A DNA stretch of 47,859 nt from contig JABMOS010000090.1 of the NCBI GenBank assembly GCA_013203185.1, positions 1 to 47,859 of the forward strand, given 5' to 3'. Origin of the DNA: Fidelibacterota bacterium. GTDB lineage: Bacteria > Fidelibacterota > UBA8477 > JABMPR01. Below the pieces are notes generated by a model. That model had not been told where the DNA came from and ran no database searches. It saw only the letters and a program-made list of their open reading frames with translations. Position numbers and translations under genes: made by a program. Of this stretch, positions 28,290-35,452 are shown piece by piece; the stretch's first letter is position 1; each line of letters starts with the position of its first letter.

Positions 28290-29282
28290 ATGACATTTGA
28301 TCTAACACAGCTTAATGAAAAAATTAAGGAAAAAAGCCTTTTCCTAAAAACCCTTGAAGCAGAAGCTGCAAAAGTGATAGTTGGGCAGCAGGGGATGATA
28401 AGACGCATCCTTATTGGCCTGCTATCCAATGGACATATTTTGTTGGAAGGCGTCCCAGGACTTGCTAAGACACTGACTATAAAAACGCTGGCTCAACTCA
28501 TTGATACCAGTTTTAGCCGAATCCAATTTACGCCTGACCTTCTTCCCGCTGATTTGTTGGGGACATTGATCTACAATCAGAAAAATGGTGAATTCATTGT
28601 CAAAAAGGGTCCACTTTTTGGTAATATCATCCTGGCAGATGAAATCAACCGTTCACCAGCCAAAGTGCAAGCTGCTCTCCTTGAATCCATGCAGGAAAAG
28701 CAAATTACTATTGGCGATGTAACCTATAAGCTTGAAGAACCATTTCTGGTTCTGGCAACCCAGAATCCAATTGAGCAAGAGGGTACTTATCCATTGCCTG
28801 AAGCTCAGGTTGATCGCTTCATGCTTAAACTCAAGGTCGACTACCCATCTGATGAGGAAGAGTTTGAGATTATTAAACGCATGGCACATCCAACGCCAAA
28901 GTTTGATATCAAACCTGTCATCAAGAAAGCTGATATTCTTGAAGCGCGAGATGTGGTGGATGAAATCTATGTCGATGATAAAATATTTAAATATATCGTA
29001 TCATTGGTTATGGCCACTAGAAATCCTGCCAAAGCAGGCTTGAACGATTTGGAAACTCTCATTGAATATGGCGCATCGCCAAGAGCCTCTATCAACCTTG
29101 CCCTAGCTGCCAAGGCCAATGCCTTTATCAACCAACGTGGCTATGTCACTCCGGATGATATTCGCGCCATTGGTATGGATGTATTGAGACATAGGGTGTT
29201 GGTGTCATACGAAGCAGAAGCCGAAGAAGTCACCAGCGAGGATATCGTTCAACGGATTTTCGAAGTCACCGAAGTTCCTTGA
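28290..29282 (+). CDS. MoxR-family AAA+ ATPase
   Basis: A 330-residue AAA+ ATPase of the MoxR class: Walker A GVPGLAKT, FTPDLLPADLLG, Walker B ILADEINRSPAKVQAALLE, sensor 1 LATQNPIEQEGTYPLPEAQ with the conserved Asp-Arg-Phe after it, and a C-terminal lid with YGASPRASINLALAAKA. MoxR ATPases act as chaperones, usually with von Willebrand factor A (vWA) partners. The next gene encodes a DUF58 protein with a vWA-like fold, the standard partner. The target of this pair is unknown. Confidence 0.95.
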   Translation: MTFDLTQLNEKIKEKSLFLKTLEAEAAKVIVGQQGMIRRILIGLLSNGHILLEGVPGLAKTLTIKTLAQLIDTSFSRIQFTPDLLPADLLGTLIYNQKNGEFIVKKGPLFGNIILADEINRSPAKVQAALLESMQEKQITIGDVTYKLEEPFLVLATQNPIEQEGTYPLPEAQVDRFMLKLKVDYPSDEEEFEIIKRMAHPTPKFDIKPVIKKADILEARDVVDEIYVDDKIFKYIVSLVMATRNPAKAGLNDLETLIEYGASPRASINLALAAKANAFINQRGYVTPDDIRAIGMDVLRHRVLVSYEAEAEEVTSEDIVQRIFEVTEVP

Positions 29283-29348
29283 TCAATTCTTTAGTTTTGG
29301 TGAGGATAATGTCACAGTTTTGAATTATTTCGCTGGGAATAATGTCTT

Positions 29349-30227
29349 TTGTTAAATCGCGATCTACTAAAAAAAGTTAGGAAAATTGAATTGAGTACAC
29401 GACACCTTGTAAATGAGGTGTTTGGTGGCGAATATCATTCAGTATTTAAAGGTCGGGGCATGGAATTCGCTGAGGTGCGTGAATACACTCCTGGTGATGA
29501 TATCCGTACCATTGATTGGAATGTATCAGCCCGAACAGGTGTTCCTTTTGTGAAGCTATTTGAAGAGGAACGTGAGCTAACCGTCATGATTCTTGTAGAT
29601 GCATCTGCATCAGGGGCATTTGGAACCCGAGTCCAGATGAAACGGACCCTGGCTGCTGAGTTATCTGCCGTTTTAGCATTTTCTGCTGTAAAAAATAATG
29701 ACAAAGTTGGCCTCATCATCTTTACTGATCGTGTGGAGAAATATATACCTCCACGCAAAGGTCGATCTCATGTCCTGCGCGTTATTCGCGAGGTGCTTGA
29801 TCACCAACCGGAGCATCAGGGCACAAGTATCAACACCGCCCTTGAATTCATGAGTCGGGTAATCAGAAAACGTTCTGTAACATTTATGATATCTGATTTT
29901 CTCGATAAGGATTATGAGAAGAGTATGAAGCAAGCCAGTCGTAAACACGACATGCTATCGTTTCATTTACAAGACCCCTGGGAGATTATGCTGCCCAATC
30001 TAGGCTTGATTCAGATTCATGATGGTGAAACAGGCGAAACCTCCCTTATCAATACTGGCAAGGCCTCTTTGAGAAAAACATATGAGGCCAAATCAAAAGA
30101 GCGCATAGCCAAACTACAGGCATTTTTTAAATCAAGCGGTCTTGATTATTTAGCCATTCGTACGGACATACCCTATGTTGATCCTCTCATAAGCTTTTTT
30201 AGAAAGAGAGCGTCCAGAAGAAGATGA
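29349..30227 (+). CDS. DUF58 (vWA-like) protein
   Basis: A 292-residue DUF58 protein: the signature GRGMEFAEVREYTPGDDIR, then TIDWNVSART, followed by a vWA-like fold with the MIDAS-type motif DASASG and a ribosome-like basic C-terminus. It has no transmembrane anchor. DUF58 proteins accompany MoxR ATPases and are presumed to be their client-binding partners. The start is TTG, because the conserved N-terminal helix begins right there; the nearest in-frame ATG would remove the domain's start. Its Shine-Dalgarno (GGGA) is weak and distant. The next gene overlaps its stop (ATGA). Confidence 0.9.
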   Translation: MLNRDLLKKVRKIELSTRHLVNEVFGGEYHSVFKGRGMEFAEVREYTPGDDIRTIDWNVSARTGVPFVKLFEEERELTVMILVDASASGAFGTRVQMKRTLAAELSAVLAFSAVKNNDKVGLIIFTDRVEKYIPPRKGRSHVLRVIREVLDHQPEHQGTSINTALEFMSRVIRKRSVTFMISDFLDKDYEKSMKQASRKHDMLSFHLQDPWEIMLPNLGLIQIHDGETGETSLINTGKASLRKTYEAKSKERIAKLQAFFKSSGLDYLAIRTDIPYVDPLISFFRKRASRRR

Positions 30228-31132
30228 GACTGAGATCAATCATATTCTTGCTGAGCCTGAGTCAGCTATTTGGGCTGCAAGCTCAGTTTCAAGGTGACAG
30301 CCTAAAGGGATCCCTGGGGGAGATCATTTCATTTGGTTGGGATATTTCTCATTCTGAAGATGCCCAATTGACATTTAGTGAGATTGATTTAGATGGAACA
30401 GGCATTGAGGTTCTCCAACGGGAACTAACCAATATTGAGGGGGGATCTAGTCTAAGATTTAATACAGCAATTTATGATTCGGTGGGCTTGTACACATTCC
30501 CTTCCTCGATCGTTTTTGTCAAAGATGGATATGGACTGGATAGTTTATACCTTCATGGACCAGACCTGGAAATTACTTCTGTATTGTCACCCAGCGATAC
30601 CACCTTTAGGGATATTAAGGGCATTCACAATATTAGAACCCCCATAAACCTGTACTATGTATTGATATTTGTAGTTGTGCTCATCTTGGCCTATCTGATC
30701 TATTATCTGATTAAACGCACGAAGAAATCTCATACCAATACACCTCCTCAAAAAATAATTGTCCCGCCTGAAGAAGCACACATCATTGCTTTACGCGCAT
30801 TTGAATCCTTAAGAAAATCAAAATATGTTCGATTTGAGCAGTTTAAGGAATTCTATTCAGAATTAACTCGTATTCTGAAGCAGTATTATGAAAATAGATA
30901 TCTTGTAGATGCACTGGAACAAACCACATCTGAATTTATTGTTACCATTAATTCCATGAGTGAGTTTGATGCTGATATGATTCGCGATACTCATGACATA
31001 TTAGAAAAAGCCGATTTTATTAAATTTGCTAAAGCCAGAAGTGACGAACTTGAATCTGGCGAAGCGTTAAATCGTGCTATAGAAATTGTAAAACGTACAA
31101 AGATTGAATCTAATCGAGGAGAAGACACGTGA
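30224..31132 (+). CDS. Membrane protein of the MoxR-DUF58 cluster (BatD/DUF4381-like)
   Basis: A 302-residue protein with signal peptide (about 1-20), an extracytoplasmic beta-rich domain (about 21-140), one transmembrane segment (about 145-165, ILAYLIYYLIKR end), and a cytoplasmic helical domain (about 185-300). This layout resembles the BatD or DUF4381 component found next to moxR and DUF58 genes, but I do not recognise a diagnostic motif. Here it is not followed by batA or batB (vWA membrane proteins). It overlaps DUF58 (ATGA) and the ABC ATPase (GTGA), so translation is coupled on both sides. Confidence 0.6.
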   Translation: MRLRSIIFLLSLSQLFGLQAQFQGDSLKGSLGEIISFGWDISHSEDAQLTFSEIDLDGTGIEVLQRELTNIEGGSSLRFNTAIYDSVGLYTFPSSIVFVKDGYGLDSLYLHGPDLEITSVLSPSDTTFRDIKGIHNIRTPINLYYVLIFVVVLILAYLIYYLIKRTKKSHTNTPPQKIIVPPEEAHIIALRAFESLRKSKYVRFEQFKEFYSELTRILKQYYENRYLVDALEQTTSEFIVTINSMSEFDADMIRDTHDILEKADFIKFAKARSDELESGEALNRAIEIVKRTKIESNRGEDT

Positions 31133-32058
31133 TAGATGTACAAAATGTTACCAAGTCTTATGGCGCATTTGAAGCAGTAAAAGACGTATCCTTTACTGTG
31201 GAACAAGGGGAAATCCTTGGTTTTCTTGGACCCAATGGTGCCGGGAAGACCACAATGATGAAGATGATCACCTGCTATATGCCTCCAACTGGTGGAACAA
31301 TAAGCGTGGATGGACTGGATGTAGTAAATGAGTCCATGGCTGTGAGAAAGAAAATTGGTTATTTGCCAGAATCCACACCCCTCTATGAAGAAATGGGTGT
31401 GAGAGATTATTTAAACTTTGTAGCAGATGTCCGCAAAGTTAACGGCGCTGATCGAACCCGAGCCATGGATCGAGTTATTTCAGTTACCGGACTCTCAAAA
31501 GTCATCCATAAAGATATCCATGAACTTTCTAAAGGATATCGCCAGCGGGTCGGGTTCGCCCAGGCCATCATCCATGATCCAGAAATTCTTGTTCTTGATG
31601 AACCCACCACTGGTCTGGATCCCAATCAAATCATCGAGATAAGAAATCTTATTCGAGAGCTGGGGGCAAGCAAGACAGTGATCTTCTCAACCCATATCAT
31701 GCAAGAAGTCCAGGCAACCAGTGATCGGGTACTCATCATAGATCAGGGTAAGATCGCCGCTCAAGGCACCGCTGAGGAGCTTAAAGCGAGCATTGCAGGA
31801 CAGATGCATCTTGATATGGTCTTGCGTGGGGCAGACAAATCAAAATTCATCGAAGTCATTGGCGGAATTGAACAGATCCACCTGGAGGATATCAAACTCC
31901 AGAAGAGCGGCGATCTTGAAGCGGCTTTAAAGGTGGATGCCGGGACAGATCTTCGTGAACAATTGTTTGATCTTGCCGTGAGCAACAACTGGAAAATACT
32001 TGAATCATCTCCATCTTCATTCACACTTGAAGATGTGTTTAGAAAATTGACCAATTAA
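31129..32058 (+). CDS. ABC transporter ATP-binding protein, GldA-like
   Basis: A 309-residue ABC-2 type ATPase: Walker A GPNGAGKTT, Q-loop region GYLPESTPLY, signature LSKGYRQRVGFA, Walker B ILVLDEPTTGLDP, switch His in IFSTHIMQEV. A C-terminal regulatory extension (about 225-309) is typical of the GldA/NatA group. The GTG start has a good GAGGAG seven bases upstream and overlaps the previous stop. With the next three genes it forms the common ATPase-permease-GldG-DUF4340 cassette. The exported or acted-on substrate is unknown. Confidence 0.93.
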   Translation: MIDVQNVTKSYGAFEAVKDVSFTVEQGEILGFLGPNGAGKTTMMKMITCYMPPTGGTISVDGLDVVNESMAVRKKIGYLPESTPLYEEMGVRDYLNFVADVRKVNGADRTRAMDRVISVTGLSKVIHKDIHELSKGYRQRVGFAQAIIHDPEILVLDEPTTGLDPNQIIEIRNLIRELGASKTVIFSTHIMQEVQATSDRVLIIDQGKIAAQGTAEELKASIAGQMHLDMVLRGADKSKFIEVIGGIEQIHLEDIKLQKSGDLEAALKVDAGTDLREQLFDLAVSNNWKILESSPSSFTLEDVFRKLTN

Positions 32059-32069
32059 GGGGCCTGTTC

Positions 32070-32789
32070 ATGTCTGAAATTTTAGCCATTTATAGAAAGG
32101 AGATGAAGACATATTTTAATTCACCCATTGCCTTCATCGTTATCTCTTCATTCCTGGTAATCACCAATTGGCTCTTCTTTGATTATGGTGACTACCCATT
32201 CTTCGCAATTAACATAGCCGATATCAGGGGCATATTTGATTATGGTGCCATTGTGTTACTATTCATAGCACCTGCAGTATCCATGCGTCTGATCTCAGAA
32301 GAAAAGCACCAGGACACGCTGGAGCTATTGGTTACCATGCCCATCACTGATATGCAGATCATTATCGGGAAGTATTTATCTACCCTAGTAATTTTTGCTA
32401 TTATTCTGGGTGGAACACTCATAGCACCCATATCTATCTCCTTCGTTGGCGACCTGGATTCTGGCATTGTGATTAGCAGCTATATCGGTTTTTTCTTCCT
32501 GGGCGCCACCTATCTGGCCATGGGACTCGCTGCCAGTAGCTTTACACGTAACCAGATTATTGCCTACATAGTAGGTATTGTCATCATCGCTGTATTTTTC
32601 CTGATGAATGGGATGGCTAACGGTTCCGGTCTCCTGGCAACACTTTTTGAGAACCTGAGTATCCGCTTCCATTACCAAAACTTTTTCAGGGGGGTTCTGG
32701 ATACCAGAGATATCCTTTATTTCATTTCACTCATATCCGTATCCTTGCTGGTTAGTAGTACTGCGCTGGCAAGTCGGAAGAATAAATAG
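32070..32789 (+). CDS. ABC-2 type permease, GldF-like
   Basis: A 239-residue integral membrane protein with six predicted hydrophobic segments. The conserved ABC-2 region APAVSMRLISEEKHQDTLEL between the first two segments is typical of the GldF/CcmB-like permeases. It pairs with the ATPase encoded 11 bases upstream and is followed by the GldG-like gene. In Bacteroidetes the homologues GldF, GldG and GldA are linked to gliding, but the cassette also occurs widely in non-gliding bacteria. AAGGGG precedes the ATG. Confidence 0.88.
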   Translation: MSEILAIYRKEMKTYFNSPIAFIVISSFLVITNWLFFDYGDYPFFAINIADIRGIFDYGAIVLLFIAPAVSMRLISEEKHQDTLELLVTMPITDMQIIIGKYLSTLVIFAIILGGTLIAPISISFVGDLDSGIVISSYIGFFFLGATYLAMGLAASSFTRNQIIAYIVGIVIIAVFFLMNGMANGSGLLATLFENLSIRFHYQNFFRGVLDTRDILYFISLISVSLLVSSTALASRKNK

Positions 32790-32802
32790 GAAGGACTAGA
32801 AC

Positions 32803-34383
32803 ATGAATACAAAAAATACCTGGTCCTTTACCTTCATAGTTGTTGGTGTCATCTTTGTCCTGAACCTGTTTTCCCAGCAACTTTTTATTCGATTTGATTT
32901 AACAGAAAATGAGCGCTATTCAATCAGCGACGTCACCCGCGATATTCTGGCTGACATTGATGAGCCCATTACTGTGAAGGTCTACTTCTCCGAAAATTTC
33001 CCGCGACAGCTCATTTCTGTAAAACAGTATGTCCTGGATATGCTTAATGAATACAGGGCCTACGCCGGCTCCTCCCTGGAATATGAATTCATTCCAATTT
33101 CTGGTGAGGATCAGGAGCTGGAGCAGGAAGCCATGTCCTATGGTGTCCAGCCAGTTCAAGCCAATATTACAGAAAGTGATGAAATCAAGGTCCAGAGAAT
33201 CTATCTGGGTATTGTTTTCCTCTATGGCGATGAGAAAGAAGTCATTCCCTTTGCCCAGCAAATTGAACAACTTGAGTATGATATGACAGGAGCCATCAAA
33301 AAGCTTAGCCTGGGTAGTTTACCAAAAATTGGTTGGTTAACGGGCCATGGCGAACAGTCACTTGGTGAAGAGGGTGTTTCCAGAGCCACTGGCGAAATCC
33401 AGAAGAATTATGAGTTGGTGGAAATCAATTTGAGTTCTGAGGATCAGATCCCCCAGGATATCAATACTATCATTCTAGCCGGTGCTACTGCAGAATTTGA
33501 TGATCAGGATCTTTACAAATTGGATCAGTATATCCTCAGGGGTGGTAAACTCGGTCTATTTTTGAATAAGAAAATTATTGACATGCAAAACCAGTATATG
33601 CCTGTCCAGGATAACAGAAGTAATCTTTTCTTTTTCCTCGAACACTTTGGTGTGAGATTCGATAATCAAATTCTCCTTGATAAGACGAACTATCAAGTTC
33701 AAGCCATGCAAAACCTTGGATTCTTACAGATCCCCGTTGCAATGGATTATCCCTTTGCTCCTCGAATTACAAATCTCAACGAAGATAACCCCATAGTCAA
33801 CCGCTTGAATGAACTGGGTTTTTTCTTTGTTAATGAAGTTTCACAGGTGGGGGATACAAGCAAAGTATCATTTACACCCCTGATGTACACCTCAGACATG
33901 ACAGGTTTTGCTATGCCTGATCAGCGGACACGATCCATCAATATTGCCGCAGGCCAGCAGGTTCCAGATTATATGTATCGTGAAGGAGCCAAGGTAATCT
34001 CAGCAGTTCTGGAGGGAGATCATTCTTCATGGTTTGGCAGTATGAGACCCGATTCCATTTCTTTTCCTGAAATGCATCTAGGTGAATCCATCACCTCTAC
34101 GGTTATGGTTACTCTAGGAAATGCGACATTTACATCTCAGCAATTCATGGTGCCTGCAAGTCTGACCTTTCTGTTAAACACCGTTGATTGGTTGCATGAT
34201 CGAAACGGATTGATATCCATACGATCAAAAAATGTCCAGCCTTCACAATTGGATGAAATGACAAATGGAAAGAGGCAATTTCTTAAATGGATAAATGTTC
34301 TCTTGGCTCCTTTCATCATCGTATTGTTTGGAGTGATACGCTGGTACATGCGAAATAAGTCTAAAATACTTGCAGGAGCTTGA
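32803..34383 (+). CDS. GldG-like ABC transporter auxiliary protein
   Basis: A 526-residue protein with an N-terminal membrane segment (about 8-26), a large extracytoplasmic ABC_transp_aux (GldG) domain and a C-terminal transmembrane segment (about 498-518). Seen: FDLTENERYSISDVTRDIL near the N-terminus, KIGWLTGHGE and IILAGATAEFDDQDLYKLDQYILRG-type text (LDQYILRGGKLGLFL), all characteristic of GldG. The AGGAAGGA Shine-Dalgarno is strong. Its stop overlaps the following DUF4340 start region. Role: accessory subunit of the GldA/GldF-like transporter; mechanism unknown. Confidence 0.88.
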   Translation: MNTKNTWSFTFIVVGVIFVLNLFSQQLFIRFDLTENERYSISDVTRDILADIDEPITVKVYFSENFPRQLISVKQYVLDMLNEYRAYAGSSLEYEFIPISGEDQELEQEAMSYGVQPVQANITESDEIKVQRIYLGIVFLYGDEKEVIPFAQQIEQLEYDMTGAIKKLSLGSLPKIGWLTGHGEQSLGEEGVSRATGEIQKNYELVEINLSSEDQIPQDINTIILAGATAEFDDQDLYKLDQYILRGGKLGLFLNKKIIDMQNQYMPVQDNRSNLFFFLEHFGVRFDNQILLDKTNYQVQAMQNLGFLQIPVAMDYPFAPRITNLNEDNPIVNRLNELGFFFVNEVSQVGDTSKVSFTPLMYTSDMTGFAMPDQRTRSINIAAGQQVPDYMYREGAKVISAVLEGDHSSWFGSMRPDSISFPEMHLGESITSTVMVTLGNATFTSQQFMVPASLTFLLNTVDWLHDRNGLISIRSKNVQPSQLDEMTNGKRQFLKWINVLLAPFIIVLFGVIRWYMRNKSKILAGA

Positions 34384-34385
34384 TG

Positions 34386-35288
34386 ATGAAGAATAATCAA
34401 ACCCTCTATGCAGCAGGCCTTCTCGGGGTTCTCGCACTACTCTATTTTTTCACTCAAACAGGTGAGATTGATACAAAAACCATCGATTCTGATATGTTTA
34501 CCGTAGAGAAGGATGCAATCACTGAAGTCGAACTGAAAAACCCCAATGTTTCTCTGGTAATGACTAAGGATGAAACTGGATGGAAGTTGGATGATTATCC
34601 AGTGGATACCGTTAAAATGAATCAATTTCTGGATCTTTTCTCTGAATTGACTCCAGACAGGCTCATAACTAAAAATTCTGAAAAACATATTAACTATGAA
34701 GTGCCTAACGATGGTGTACGATTTTTAGCAAAATCGGCAGACTCAAAGGAACTACTCAATTTGGTGATTGGCAAACAAGGAGCAAATTATCAGGAAACCT
34801 TTGTTAGAGAGATTGCTAGTGATATGGTATATGCCGTTAAATCTAGTCTGTCCCAATATAAAAATAAATCCCAGAGGGATTTCTGGGATAGAAGTATTGC
34901 TCGCATTGATGTAAATCAGATCAATGAGGTTTCTTTCCTGGGTGAGATCAACTACACCCTCAAGCGGGATGGGGGAGCATGGACATATAATGGCGAACTC
35001 GTTGATTTCGACAAAACCACAGATATGCTACGACCTCTCGAAAACCTGACAGCCAGTAATTTTGCCGATATCATAGGAGCTGAGAATACACCATACCTGG
35101 AAATAAAACTTAAGTATGAAGATGGTTCCACAACCGATTTGACTTGTTACCTCAAGGACGCCAATGGCGCATTGTTACTTATTAAAGTTAGCGGGAATGA
35201 TAAGATATTTGAATTTTCCAAATCTTCGCTGAATCGCTATAAAAAACAATTATCAGACTTGACTACTGATCCTCAGCCTGAGACTTGA
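34386..35288 (+). CDS. DUF4340 domain protein
   Basis: About 300 residues with one N-terminal membrane segment (about 5-22) followed by an extracytoplasmic domain. The DUF4340 layout is clear: VELKNPNVSLVMTKDETGWKL-type opening (GWKLDDYPVD), ELLNLVIGKQGAN, YAVKSSLSQYKNKSQRDFWD and a late strand WTYNGELVDFDKTTDMLR. DUF4340 genes habitually follow gldG-like genes. I chose the ATG at 34386 because AGGAG lies seven bases upstream; ATG 34383 and TTG 34380 are alternatives. It is the last gene of the long envelope run, and a good terminator follows. Confidence 0.87.
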   Translation: MKNNQTLYAAGLLGVLALLYFFTQTGEIDTKTIDSDMFTVEKDAITEVELKNPNVSLVMTKDETGWKLDDYPVDTVKMNQFLDLFSELTPDRLITKNSEKHINYEVPNDGVRFLAKSADSKELLNLVIGKQGANYQETFVREIASDMVYAVKSSLSQYKNKSQRDFWDRSIARIDVNQINEVSFLGEINYTLKRDGGAWTYNGELVDFDKTTDMLRPLENLTASNFADIIGAENTPYLEIKLKYEDGSTTDLTCYLKDANGALLLIKVSGNDKIFEFSKSSLNRYKKQLSDLTTDPQPET

Positions 35289-35311
35289 TTAAATAGATTC
35301 ATAACACGTTG

Positions 35312-35339
35312 AAAGGGGCAGTTAATCTGCCCTTTTTTT
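35312..35339 (+). terminator. Terminator after the DUF4340 gene
   Basis: AAAGGGGCAG pairs with CTGCCCTTTT (one G-T wobble) around loop TTAAT and runs into a T tract. It ends the tamB to DUF4340 run. Confidence 0.85.
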
Positions 35340-35389
35340 GTATCACCCTCAAATTTGTCCACAATATTATTGCAGAATTATGAAGAATG

Positions 35390-35437
35390 TGTATGTTGTC
35401 ATACAGATTGACATGGAAGATATGGAATGATCAAATT
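35390..35437 (+). promoter_or_regulatory. Possible promoter with inverted repeat upstream of the PL6 lyase gene
   Basis: TTGACA (35408-35413) with a 17-base spacer to TCAAAT could be a promoter, though the -10 box is poor. Just upstream, TGTATG-TTGT-CATACA (35390-35405) is a perfect 6-bp inverted repeat, a plausible regulator site. Confidence 0.3.
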
Positions 35438-35452
35438 TTATAGGGATATCTC

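Noticed and set aside
31129-34383. GldA/GldF/GldG-like genes as proof of gliding motility
   Set aside because: No other gld or spr genes are in the window, and this ABC cassette is widespread in non-gliding bacteria.
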